Shown here: piece after piece, positions 56,300 to 64,000 of the stretch
Layout: every line of letters starts with the position of its first letter
Position numbering within the stretch: the stretch's first letter is position 1
DNA from: Gammaproteobacteria bacterium
GTDB taxonomy: Bacteria; Pseudomonadota; Gammaproteobacteria; Eutrophobiales; Eutrophobiaceae
DNA length: 64,000 nt
NCBI GenBank assembly: GCA_012103475.1
Contig: WLWS01000002.1
Coordinates: forward strand, 485,234 to 549,233
Direction: 5' to 3'
Notes under the pieces: generated by a model
Seen by the model: the letters and a program-made list of their open reading frames with translations, nothing else
Told to the model about the DNA's origin: nothing
Databases searched by the model: none
Made by a program: the position numbers and the translations under genes

Positions 56300-56605
56300 A
56301 TGAAAGTGTTGTTAACACTTCTGATTGCTCTGTTTCTGGCACTGCAGTACCGACTCTGGTTTGGTCGTGGTAACTTGTTGGATGTCCGGAATTTTGAGGA
56401 AATCAAGCAGGAGCAGATCGAAATTAATGAGGAACTCAAGGAAAGAAACCAGTCGCTCGCAGCCGAAGTGCTTGATTTAAAGCAGGGCCTGGAAGCGATA
56501 GAAGAAAAAGCCCGCAGTGAAATGGGCATGATACGGGAAGGCGAAACCTTCTATCAGATAATTGAACAAGCTCCGGAAGCAAGTTTACCAAATGAAAAGC
56601 TGTGA
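56300..56605 (+). CDS. ftsB: Cell division protein FtsB
   Basis: A 101-aa bitopic membrane protein. One N-terminal TM segment (VLLTLLIALFLALQYRLWFG) is followed by a coiled coil (EEIKQEQIEINEELKERNQSLAAEVLDLKQ) and the conserved EEKARSEMGMIREGETFYQII. It joins FtsL and FtsQ at the divisome. Its last four bases overlap ispD (GTGA). Confidence 0.95.
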   Translation: MKVLLTLLIALFLALQYRLWFGRGNLLDVRNFEEIKQEQIEINEELKERNQSLAAEVLDLKQGLEAIEEKARSEMGMIREGETFYQIIEQAPEASLPNEKL

Positions 56606-57315
56606 GCGAAACCGCAATGGATAAGCTCTTTGCTGTTATACCGGCTGCTGGTATAGGTACACGAATGCAGAGCGAAGTCCCTAAACAGTATCTGCCTTTG
56701 CAGAGCCGCAAGGTTCTCGACTGCACCTTAAAACATTTTTGCAGGCATCGCGAGATAGACGCCGTGGTGGTGCCACTGGCAGAACACGACCACTGGTGGT
56801 CGACGCTGGAATTAGCAGATCATGAGAAAATAATAAGCACAAACGGAGGCGAGGAACGTTGTCATTCTGTTTTGAACGGATTACGTTCTTTGGCGAACAT
56901 GGCATCAAGTGATGACTGGGTTTTAGTACATGATGCTGCACGCCCTTGTCTACGACAGGCTGATTTGGATAAATTAATATCTACTGTTCGGACTGCAAAG
57001 CATGGCGGGATTCTGGCTCTGCCGGTTCGCGATACCATGAAACGTGGAGATGATTCGGGCTATGTTCTTGAGACTGTTGAGCGAACAAATCTATGGCACG
57101 CTCTCACACCGCAAATGTTTCGTCTTGGCGAGCTGCAGGATTCAATAGAACATGCATTGCAAAAGAAATTGTTAATTACAGACGAAGCTTCTGCAATGGA
57201 GTTGTCTGGGCACAATGTACTTCTGGTCGAAGGTCACGCTGATAATATAAAAATTACCCATCCACAGGATCTGTCATTGGCGGATCTGTATTTGTCCAAT
57301 CAGGAGAAGAGCTAA
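56602..57315 (+). CDS. ispD: 2-C-methyl-D-erythritol 4-phosphate cytidylyltransferase
   Basis: A 237-aa IspD of the MEP isoprenoid pathway. Motifs: FAVIPAAGIGTRMQSEVPKQYLPL near the N-terminus (nucleotide-binding), VLVHDAARPC, ALPVRDTMKR and ERTNLWHALTPQMFR, ending with VLLVEGHADNIKITHPQDL. Start GTG 56602 overlaps ftsB by 4 bases. ispF follows directly. Confidence 0.95.
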   Translation: MSETAMDKLFAVIPAAGIGTRMQSEVPKQYLPLQSRKVLDCTLKHFCRHREIDAVVVPLAEHDHWWSTLELADHEKIISTNGGEERCHSVLNGLRSLANMASSDDWVLVHDAARPCLRQADLDKLISTVRTAKHGGILALPVRDTMKRGDDSGYVLETVERTNLWHALTPQMFRLGELQDSIEHALQKKLLITDEASAMELSGHNVLLVEGHADNIKITHPQDLSLADLYLSNQEKS

Positions 57316-57794
57316 TGCGTGTAGGGCACGGCTACGATGTACATCGATTCATAGAAGGGCGACCGCTTATCCTGGGCGGTGTTGAAATCCCGCACGATCG
57401 TGGGCTTGAAGCACATTCAGACGGAGATGCTGTTATTCACGCAATTTGTGATGCCCTGCTTGGGGCAGCGGCCCTTGGCGATATAGGCACTTATTATCCT
57501 GACACTGATGATAAATTCTCCGACATAGACAGCCGAATTTTACTTCGAGACGTATGTCGGAAGCTTGCTGAACTTAACTTCAGCATTGCCAATATTGATG
57601 CCACTATTGTTGCGCAGGCGCCGAAAATGTTGCCACATATCAATAAGATGAAAACAACACTTTCAGAAGATATGCAAATTTCTACAACTGATATCAATAT
57701 CAAAGCGACCACTACAGAAAGAATGGGTTTTATCGGCAACGAGGAAGGGCTGGCTGTTCATGCGGTGTGTCTGATTAAACCAACATCAAGTTAG
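57315..57794 (+). CDS. ispF: 2-C-methyl-D-erythritol 2,4-cyclodiphosphate synthase
   Basis: A 159-aa IspF trimer subunit. Motifs: RVGHGYDVHRF (zinc Asp/His) at the N-terminus, GGVEIPHDRGLEAHSDGDAVIHAICDALLGAAALGDIG, and NIKATTTERMGFIGNEEGLAVHAV at the end. It makes the cyclic diphosphate of the MEP pathway. The ATG overlaps the last base of ispD. Confidence 0.97.
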   Translation: MRVGHGYDVHRFIEGRPLILGGVEIPHDRGLEAHSDGDAVIHAICDALLGAAALGDIGTYYPDTDDKFSDIDSRILLRDVCRKLAELNFSIANIDATIVAQAPKMLPHINKMKTTLSEDMQISTTDINIKATTTERMGFIGNEEGLAVHAVCLIKPTSS

Positions 57795-57954
57795 ATATTA
57801 TATTTCCTCAAGAATTTTTCCTTTCTTCTCCACAACACTCCGAAAATTAGACAAGGCGGGATAATTGCCTGCTAGAATCCCCTTAGACACAGCCAGAAAT
57901 TGAGCACTGCTTGTCTGTCGTTAAAATATTATAACTAAGATGTCGGAGGGTATT

Positions 57955-58881
57955 ATGAAAACAGTCGCAATCAAAAATGAGTTTAGTCTGGAAAATCTTA
58001 CACAGATCGATGTTGAAATTGATCCACGCTATGGCATTGTCTGGGTCTATCAGAAATCATCACCGAGACCCTGCTTTAATCCACAATTAATTGCAGAAGT
58101 GCGTCGAGTTCAACTATTGCTGGAAACCTATCAGGGTTGTTTGCCTTACAATGGTGAGTTGGTACCAATTCATTATCACGTTCTGGATTCAAGAGCGCCC
58201 GGAATTTTTAGCATGGGCGGTGATCTGGCCTTGTTTCGCGATCATATTATTCGAAAAGATAAAAAGGGTTTACTGCGATACGCTTAAACTTGCATCGATA
58301 CGATTCATAGTTTTATTGTGGGATTTAGATTGCCTATCACAACAATTTCATTAGTGCGAGGAGATGCGCTTGGTGGTGGCTTCGAGGTTGCTCTAAGTAG
58401 TCAGGTTGTAATAGCTGAACGTCAAGTCGAAATGGGATTCCCTGAGATTCTATTTAATTTGTTTCCTGGCATGGGAGGCTACCATTTATTATCACAGCGA
58501 ATGCATCCTGGGCAGGCTGAAAAAATGATGCTAGATGGCAAAAAGTACAAAGGTAGCGAACTTCATGCAATGGGTGCAATAGACGTTTTAGCTGAAAAGA
58601 ATGAAGGTAAACAAGCAGTCTACGAGTATGTTGAAAGACAAAGTAAATACCGAAATGGCTATCTAGCTATGCAGAACGTTCGAAATAAAGTTCACCCGAT
58701 CTCCTACGAAGATTTAATGGGAGTTTGTTCTTACTGGGTAGAGGTCGCAATGAATATTTCAGAAAGAGACCTGAAACTTATGGAGCGATTAGCTAAAGCC
58801 CAAAATAGATTGGTGGAGAATGAAAGTCGACGGAATTTTGATGGTAATGTTGCGTATTTAAACGACGGAACTACTTCATAA
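57955..58881 (+). pseudogene. rpfF: DSF synthase-like enoyl-CoA hydratase (RpfF type) interrupted by an in-frame TAA
   Basis: Reads as one RpfF-like protein of 308 codons except for TAA at 58285-58287 (codon 111) in the same frame. Before it: YGIVWVYQKSSPRPCFN, HYHVLDSRAPGIFSMGGDLALFRDHI. After it: RLPITTISLVRGDALGGGFEVALSSQVVIAE and GFPEILFNLFPGMGGYHLLS, with the two glutamates that act in DSF synthesis. Homologues have a short Ala/Arg/Cys segment at the stop. RpfF makes the cis-2-unsaturated fatty acid signal used for density sensing. GGAGG at 57944-57948 lies well before ATG 57955. Either inactivated or an error in one base. Confidence 0.85.
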
Positions 58882-58945
58882 AGCCGCCATATTAAGGTTT
58901 TCAAGATGTTCTAATAGTATGAAAATCTCGACTTAGGTAGACAGT

Positions 58946-59620
58946 TTATACTGTTATTGAGCTATAAAGGAGTCGAGTATAAGTTGGTGAAGCAAGTTTG
59001 GCAGTTGTTGACTCGCCATTGTTGAATTTATTCAGGGCAATTTCTGCCACGTGTCGGGCACGTGGCAATAGATCGGGGTAGGTATCAGAAAGTTTCTCAC
59101 TTAATTTGTCAGCGAGAATTGTGTCGTATTTAGCCCAGCCAGGACCCACTACATGAAAATGCTCATTAGATTCAAGGAGGAACTCATCAGGCCTGCAAAC
59201 GCGCTCTTCTGACACAGACCGGACAAGGCTATTATTCTCTCTGAGAAAAGCGCCCCAATAGATTTCTCCCATTCGTGCATCCAGCATACTGAGTATGTTC
59301 TCCGCGCTGGCAGGAGCCCCCTGTGCGAGTGTGGCAAGAGTAGATACCGAAACAAGAGGTAAATCTACAGAGTATGCTAAACCCTGGGCAACACTAGTGC
59401 AGAGTCGTACACCGGTAAATGCACCGGGTCCACAGGCAAAAGCGATACCGTCAATGTTTGACAAGGGAAGTTCAGATTCCGCCAGAAGCCTGTCGATCAT
59501 CTGCAGAATTAGCTCAGCGTGTTGACGAGGCGCGACCTCGTATTTTTCACAAGTCTCACCATTAATATGCAGTGCCGCAGAGCAGGCTTCTGTGGTGGTG
59601 TCTATAGCGAGGATTTTCAT
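58946..59620 (-). CDS. tsaB: tRNA threonylcarbamoyladenosine biosynthesis protein TsaB
   Basis: A 224-aa TsaB, partner of TsaD in t6A modification of ANN-decoding tRNAs. Motifs: ILAIDTTTEACSAAL at the N-terminus, PRQHAELILQMIDRLL, GIAFACGPGAFTGVRLCTSVAQGLAYS and VSTLATLAQ. The usual ASKH-like fold without the metal site of TsaD. It is convergent with the rpfF-like gene. Confidence 0.93.
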   Translation of the reverse strand: MKILAIDTTTEACSAALHINGETCEKYEVAPRQHAELILQMIDRLLAESELPLSNIDGIAFACGPGAFTGVRLCTSVAQGLAYSVDLPLVSVSTLATLAQGAPASAENILSMLDARMGEIYWGAFLRENNSLVRSVSEERVCRPDEFLLESNEHFHVVGPGWAKYDTILADKLSEKLSDTYPDLLPRARHVAEIALNKFNNGESTTAKLASPTYTRLLYSSITV

Positions 59621-59757
59621 TTAATACGACTATTAAGTGCTGTTTTGCTCAAAAATACTTGAATACTAGCCTGTGCTAATAATTATGACATACATTGAAC
59701 GAACATACGTCACACAGTTATCTTGTGGCTTCTTGTCATTACCTTATAATGCGATGC

Positions 59758-61002
59758 ATGTTTAAACCATATGAATTATTCATTGGTCTGCGCTATATGC
59801 GGGCTAAAAGGCGTAATCACTTTATCTCTTTTATATCACTTATATCGGTTCTTGGGGTTGCCATTGGCGTGACCGCCTTGATAACGGTGTTATCAGTGAT
59901 GAATGGTTTCCAGAAAGAAATTACCGAGCGAACTCTGGGGATGGCGACACATGCTACTGTACTTGAACGTAATGAAAATCTGAATAACTGGCAGCAGATA
60001 GCAGCGCAGGTCAATTCTCATCCTGAGATTGAGGGAGTTGCACCTTATTTTCGTGCGGAAGGCATGTTGGTAAATGAACGGCAGGTGAGTGGTTCGGTAA
60101 TTCGCGGGATACTTCCAGATGAAGAGCCTAAGGTATCTTTAATCGCGGATAAAATGATTGAGGGTGACTTTGACGGACTTCAAAGTGGCGAGTTCGGTAT
60201 TATTATCGGTAAAGAACTTTCTCGCGCTCTACATGTACTCACGGGCGATAAAGTAACCCTGGTAGCGCCACAGGCGAACGTTACCCCGGCCGGAATTATG
60301 CCAAGATTGAAACGTTTTACTGTCGTCGGTATTTTCGAAATAGGAATGCAGGAGTTTGATGGCGCACTTGCGCTAATTCATCTTGATGATGCGCAAAAAC
60401 TTTTCAGGAAGACAGGCCCAAGTGGACTTAGGCTAAAAGTCACTGATCTGATGCGTGCCCCGCTCATTAGTCGCGAAGTAATGAGCACGATACCAGGGCA
60501 ATACTGGATTCTGGACTGGACACAGCGACATGCTAATTTGTTTCATGCGCTGAAAACTGAAAAAATTGTCATGTTCATCATCCTTACACTCATCGTGGCG
60601 GTGGCCGCATTTAATATTATTTCAACGCTCATGATGACAGTTACCGACAAGCAAGCTGATATTTCAATCTTGCGTACCCTCGGTGCCAGTCCGAAAAGTA
60701 TCATGTTTATCTTTATGATACAGGGGACAGTCATAGGGCTGACAGGGACTTTACTCGGTCTTGTTGGTGGTATCAGTTTGGCCTCCAACCTCGAAAGTTT
60801 AGTGAAATCTATAGAGCAAATATTAGGTATAGATCTACTGCCTGGCGACATTTACTACATCAGCACATTACCCTCGGAATTAAACTGGAATGATGTGACT
60901 ATCATTAGTGTTGTCGCCTTCCTGTTTAGTTTACTTTCAACAATCTATCCGGCTAGAAAAGCGGCCAGCACTGAACCTGCAGAGGCGCTTCGTTATGAGT
61001 GA
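59758..61002 (+). CDS. lolC: Lipoprotein-releasing ABC transporter permease (LolC/LolE/LolF family)
   Basis: A 414-aa inner-membrane permease with one N-terminal TM segment ([37 protein letters not shown]), a large periplasmic domain, and three TM segments at the C-terminus ([61 protein letters not shown]). It extracts lipoproteins for LolA. In E. coli two permeases flank LolD; here the gene after lolD is DUF2062, so only one permease is in the cluster (LolF-like arrangement possible). Start 59758 gives [20 protein letters not shown]. Overlaps lolD by 8 bases. Confidence 0.93.
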   Translation: MFKPYELFIGLRYMRAKRRNHFISFISLISVLGVAIGVTALITVLSVMNGFQKEITERTLGMATHATVLERNENLNNWQQIAAQVNSHPEIEGVAPYFRAEGMLVNERQVSGSVIRGILPDEEPKVSLIADKMIEGDFDGLQSGEFGIIIGKELSRALHVLTGDKVTLVAPQANVTPAGIMPRLKRFTVVGIFEIGMQEFDGALALIHLDDAQKLFRKTGPSGLRLKVTDLMRAPLISREVMSTIPGQYWILDWTQRHANLFHALKTEKIVMFIILTLIVAVAAFNIISTLMMTVTDKQADISILRTLGASPKSIMFIFMIQGTVIGLTGTLLGLVGGISLASNLESLVKSIEQILGIDLLPGDIYYISTLPSELNWNDVTIISVVAFLFSLLSTIYPARKAASTEPAEALRYE

Positions 61003-61681
61003 GACGAATACGATTGTCTGCACAAATCTGCATAAGACTTATTCTGAAGGTGAGCTACAGGTTAAGGTTCTGGATGGAATTAACTTAACTGTCGAGAAGG
61101 GTAGTCGTATCGCTATAGTTGGCTCTTCAGGCTCCGGAAAAAGCACCTTGCTACATCTGCTGGGAGGGTTGGATTCACCTAGTGAAGGTCGTGTGCTCGT
61201 GGCAGGCCAGGTAATCCATACGCTCGGAGAGAAGGAAAAAAGTGATCTGAGGAATAGAGAGCTGGGTTTCATCTATCAATTTCATCACCTCTTACCTGAA
61301 TTCAGTGCTTTGGAGAATGTAGCGATACCTTTGCTAATAAGTGGCGTGGACGCTGCTGAGGCAGAAAATGAGGCAAGTGAAATACTGACTAAAGTAGGAC
61401 TTGTCAACAGACTGCAGCACAAACCGGGAGAGTTATCCGGGGGCGAACGCCAGCGAGCCGCAATAGCCCGTGCATTGGTGACCAAACCAGCCTGCATACT
61501 GGCGGATGAACCGACCGGAAATCTGGATGAAAAGACTGCTGATAAAGTATTTGATGTGATGTTGGAGTTAAATCAGGAGTATGGCCTCAGTCTGCTGATG
61601 GTCACACATAACCTCACACTGGCATCTCGTCTGGATAATATATACGAATTACGGGATGGCGCATTACAAGTTAATTCGTAA
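60995..61681 (+). CDS. lolD: Lipoprotein-releasing ABC transporter ATPase LolD
   Basis: A 228-aa ABC ATPase. Walker A is GSSGSGKST (about 45), then Q-loop, signature [15 protein letters not shown], Walker [14 protein letters not shown] and switch [26 protein letters not shown] is typical of the LolD/MacB group. The start ATG 60995 lies inside the permease gene, with 8 bases shared. Confidence 0.95.
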   Translation: MSETNTIVCTNLHKTYSEGELQVKVLDGINLTVEKGSRIAIVGSSGSGKSTLLHLLGGLDSPSEGRVLVAGQVIHTLGEKEKSDLRNRELGFIYQFHHLLPEFSALENVAIPLLISGVDAAEAENEASEILTKVGLVNRLQHKPGELSGGERQRAAIARALVTKPACILADEPTGNLDEKTADKVFDVMLELNQEYGLSLLMVTHNLTLASRLDNIYELRDGALQVNS

Positions 61682-61695
61682 TTTCGGGCTAAACT

Positions 61696-62229
61696 TCAGG
61701 GCAGGTCTGCCAGGCGTTTTTTTTCCTTTCGCTCTTCCCATTTACGAACAATTGCAATTCGCCAGACAAGCCTGATAGTTACGTAGCCAATCACCGCCGA
61801 CAGCGTGCCCAATAGTAAACAACCGAGTAACAAGGCATCCCAAATCTCATAAATAACGCCGCTAAACCAATCCAGAGACAATTCAAAATTGAGCTTTCTT
61901 GGTTGTTTTTGAAGAATAAAAGCCCCCGTGCGGTAGCAAATATAAAAGAGTGGTGGGATGGTGAGTGGATTACTTACGAATACAAACATTACGGCAAGCG
62001 GCAAATTGACGTGGAAATAAATTGCTAAAAGAGCCGCCAAAAAGGTTTGCCCGGGAACCGGCATGAATGCCAGAAATAAACCAATTGCAATGCCCCCTGC
62101 AGCAGAATGACGGTTCAGATGAAAGATATTCGGATCGTGCAGAATACTGCCCAGCTTGCCTAATTGGCGATGCTGGCGGAATTCGTGATGCTCAGGTAAT
62201 AAGCCCTTGAAAAAACCTCTAAGTCCCAT
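61696..62229 (-). CDS. DUF2062 domain membrane protein
   Basis: A 177-aa membrane protein of the DUF2062 family. Three hydrophobic stretches are visible (GGIAIGLFLAFMPVPGQTFLAALLAIYF, LAVMFVFVSNPLTIPPLFYICYRTG, LLGCLLLGTLSAVIGYVTIRLVW). The PVPGQ and SNPLTIPP motifs are characteristic of the family. Function is unknown. It faces lolD (14 bases between ends) and is divergent from comEC, an arrangement seen in Pseudomonas. Confidence 0.88.
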   Translation of the reverse strand: MGLRGFFKGLLPEHHEFRQHRQLGKLGSILHDPNIFHLNRHSAAGGIAIGLFLAFMPVPGQTFLAALLAIYFHVNLPLAVMFVFVSNPLTIPPLFYICYRTGAFILQKQPRKLNFELSLDWFSGVIYEIWDALLLGCLLLGTLSAVIGYVTIRLVWRIAIVRKWEERKEKKRLADLP

Positions 62230-62299
62230 ATCAAATTGATTTACTACGCGTCGAAAAGCGCGCTATTATAACTGAATATCCATACAAGGACGTATTGGA

Positions 62300-64000
62300 A
62301 TGCGAAAAGGAAGTCTGTTTTTTTTGGCCGGTATTCTCAGTTTATTAATTTTTGATGAGCTGCCACAAATATGGCTGCTGGCGATTGCGCCCCTGGCGGT
62401 TTTTCTGAGTATTCGTTTCCCCGTGTTTTCATGCCCGTGCTTTTTTATTTGCGGATTCCTGTGGGCGCTTTTTCGTGCTGATCTGATTCTGGAGTGCAGA
62501 CTAGCTCCCGAACTTGAAGGCGAAAAACTGTATATAGAAGGTGTAGTTAGTGGCCTTCCTGAGAGGACCGGCAGTAGTGCCCGATTCCTGTTTAAAATTC
62601 ATAAGCTAAAAAACTCCTCAGGCATACCCCAGGGGTTCCCCGACAAAATACGACTTCACTGGTTCGAGTCTGAACAAGACATGGTGCCGGGTGACATATG
62701 GCAATTGAAAGTTAAGCTGAAAATACCAAATGGGTTCAGGAACCCCGGAGGATTCGATTACGAGGGCTGGCTTTTTCAGCAAAATATTGGTGCCACAGGA
62801 TATGTATTAAGGGATAAGTACAATAAACAACTGAAAAGCTCGCTAGAAGAGGGACTTCATCGTTTTCGTTTGCAGGTTCGTCAGAAACTGAGTATTTCAC
62901 TAAGTGAGCTTGAGAACTGGGGACTAATACCTGCGCTGGTACTTGGTGATCGAAGCGCTCTTGATAATGAGGAGTGGCGTGTGCTGAGATCGACAGGTAC
63001 AAGTCATCTGTTGGCCATTTCAGGCCTGCATATAGGTTTGGTTGCCGGAATAAGTTTTTTTCTGACGCGCTGGTTATGGCCGCTTGGTGGTATTACCTCA
63101 ATTCTTATACCTGCACCACGTATGGCAGCTGTCGCTGCTATATTGGCAGCCGTGTTGTACGCGGCGATGGCTGGATTCTCAATTCCGACGCAACGTGCAC
63201 TGATCATGTTGTCTGTTTTTTTTCTGACGATTATATTATCCAGAAAGCTGCCTAAATCTACGGTTTTGTCATGGGCTTTATTTCTGGTTCTCATTCTCGA
63301 TCCCTTTTCCGTAATGTCAGCAGGGTTCTGGCTATCTTTTGCAGCAATTGCCGTTATCCTGTTTGGTATGTCCTCTCGCTTGCATAACCGCAGTCTTTGG
63401 TGGCGTTGGGGCAGGGTTCAACTATTGATCGTTGTTGGCTTGTTTCCCTTGCTGGTCTTCTGGTTTCAGCAGATACCGGTTTTCTCGATTCTGGCCAATG
63501 TAATTTTCGTGCCATGGGTAAGCATGATATCCGTTCCGCTCATTTTACTTGGCAGTCTAGTTCTCTGGCTAAGTGAGTCGTCTGGAGTTTTTTTCCTGCA
63601 GGTCGGTATCGACAGTATTAATCTATTTTGGCCGATGTTGAGCGCACTGGAAGCTCTGGATATTAGCCTTTATCGTTTTCAAAACACTACTTATCCGGCT
63701 TTGTGTCTCGCATTAGTGGGTAGTTTTCTGCTTATTTCTCCGAAGGGGCTACCGGGCAAGTGGCTAGGTTTAGTCTGGTGTTTACCGCTATTTTTCCCAA
63801 TTAAAGAGCCGATCGAAAAAGGCGAATTTAGATTTTCACTGCTGGATGTCGGCCAAGGTATGTCTGCGGTGCTGCAGACAGAAAATCACGTGCTTTTGTT
63901 TGATGCCGGACCACGTTTTAGTAAAGACTTTGACGCAGGAAGTGCTGTGGTCTTGCCTTATCTGGCTAAAGCGGGAGTAAATGAAGTGGATATTCTGATA
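62300..64000 (+). CDS. comEC: ComEC/Rec2 DNA internalisation channel, partial
   Basis: The first 567 codons of ComEC, which continues past the window end. It forms the inner-membrane channel that passes one DNA strand in natural transformation. Visible parts: N-terminal TM helices, the DUF4131-type region with PNGFRNPGGFDYEGWLFQQNIGATGYV, the Competence domain core with TGTSHLLAISGLHIGL, ATQRALIMLS-like IPTQRALIMLSVFFL, and the beginning of the metallo-beta-lactamase-like domain (FSLLDVGQGMSAVL, FDAGPRF). No frame break is seen. Start ATG 62300. Confidence 0.93.
   Translation, partial: MRKGSLFFLAGILSLLIFDELPQIWLLAIAPLAVFLSIRFPVFSCPCFFICGFLWALFRADLILECRLAPELEGEKLYIEGVVSGLPERTGSSARFLFKIHKLKNSSGIPQGFPDKIRLHWFESEQDMVPGDIWQLKVKLKIPNGFRNPGGFDYEGWLFQQNIGATGYVLRDKYNKQLKSSLEEGLHRFRLQVRQKLSISLSELENWGLIPALVLGDRSALDNEEWRVLRSTGTSHLLAISGLHIGLVAGISFFLTRWLWPLGGITSILIPAPRMAAVAAILAAVLYAAMAGFSIPTQRALIMLSVFFLTIILSRKLPKSTVLSWALFLVLILDPFSVMSAGFWLSFAAIAVILFGMSSRLHNRSLWWRWGRVQLLIVVGLFPLLVFWFQQIPVFSILANVIFVPWVSMISVPLILLGSLVLWLSESSGVFFLQVGIDSINLFWPMLSALEALDISLYRFQNTTYPALCLALVGSFLLISPKGLPGKWLGLVWCLPLFFPIKEPIEKGEFRFSLLDVGQGMSAVLQTENHVLLFDAGPRFSKDFDAGSAVVLPYLAKAGVNEVDILI

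Overview
The window looks like part of a gammaproteobacterial chromosome, probably from a free-living aquatic bacterium. The evidence is the core order pyrG-kdsA-eno-ftsB-ispD-ispF (52520-57794), the cluster tsaB / lolC-lolD / DUF2062 / comEC (58946-64000), Gram-negative envelope functions (a TonB-dependent receptor, Lol lipoprotein release, KDO synthesis, a Spy/BaeSR-type stress unit) and many proteins with Sec, Tat or lipoprotein signals. The species cannot be named from sequence reading alone.

Layout. 1-6074: start of a molybdopterin oxidoreductase, a UshA-like lipoprotein phosphatase, a TonB-dependent receptor and a Tat-exported PhoD-type phosphatase. 6075-14953 (minus): a tightly packed run of HD phosphohydrolase, an archaeal-type S-adenosylhomocysteinase homologue, DUF3604 lipoprotein, serine hydrolase, DeoD purine nucleoside phosphorylase, DUF985 cupin, an exported MTA/SAH deaminase-like amidohydrolase and a Rieske oxygenase. 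15081-29439 (plus, divergent): mtnA, class II aldolase, uraH, xdhABC, puuD, alkaline phosphatase, SDR, adenosine deaminase, cupin, ankyrin protein and M20 amidohydrolase. 29442-34484: DUF6279 lipoprotein, CPA2 antiporter, then ureidoglycolate lyase and an allantoicase encoded as two half-genes. 34638-45561: TPR/hydroxylase, TPR lipid-free exported protein, Spy + BaeSR-like two-component system, two envelope proteins sharing end motifs, a broken FMN lactate-dehydrogenase-type gene, aldo/keto reductase, NrtS, Tag, a 4-OT tautomerase. 45565-47981: a gene-poor, AT-rich patch with small orphan genes, an IS3-type transposase remnant and interrupted ORFs. 48005-64000: GST-like protein, formate-THF ligase, ClC channel, then the core clusters, with a DSF-synthase (rpfF-like) gene interrupted by one in-frame stop.

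How the genes fit together. About 28 kb (6075-34484) is dominated by purine salvage and catabolism. Exported phosphatases can release nucleosides; adenosine deaminase, MTA/SAH deaminase and PNP can give hypoxanthine; XdhABC gives urate; PuuD gives 5-hydroxyisourate; UraH hydrolyses it; allantoicase and ureidoglycolate lyase release urea and glyoxylate. OHCU decarboxylase and allantoinase are not recognised in the window. The ribose side of 5'-thio/deoxynucleosides could pass through MtnA and the class II aldolase to dihydroxyacetone phosphate (the DHAP shunt). The adenosylhomocysteinase homologue has the HxExK base-recognition motif of archaeal/Thermotoga enzymes and sits beside a SAH-deaminase-type gene and PNP, which suggests an S-inosylhomocysteine route of SAH disposal. 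This route and the split allantoicase are the most interesting observations.
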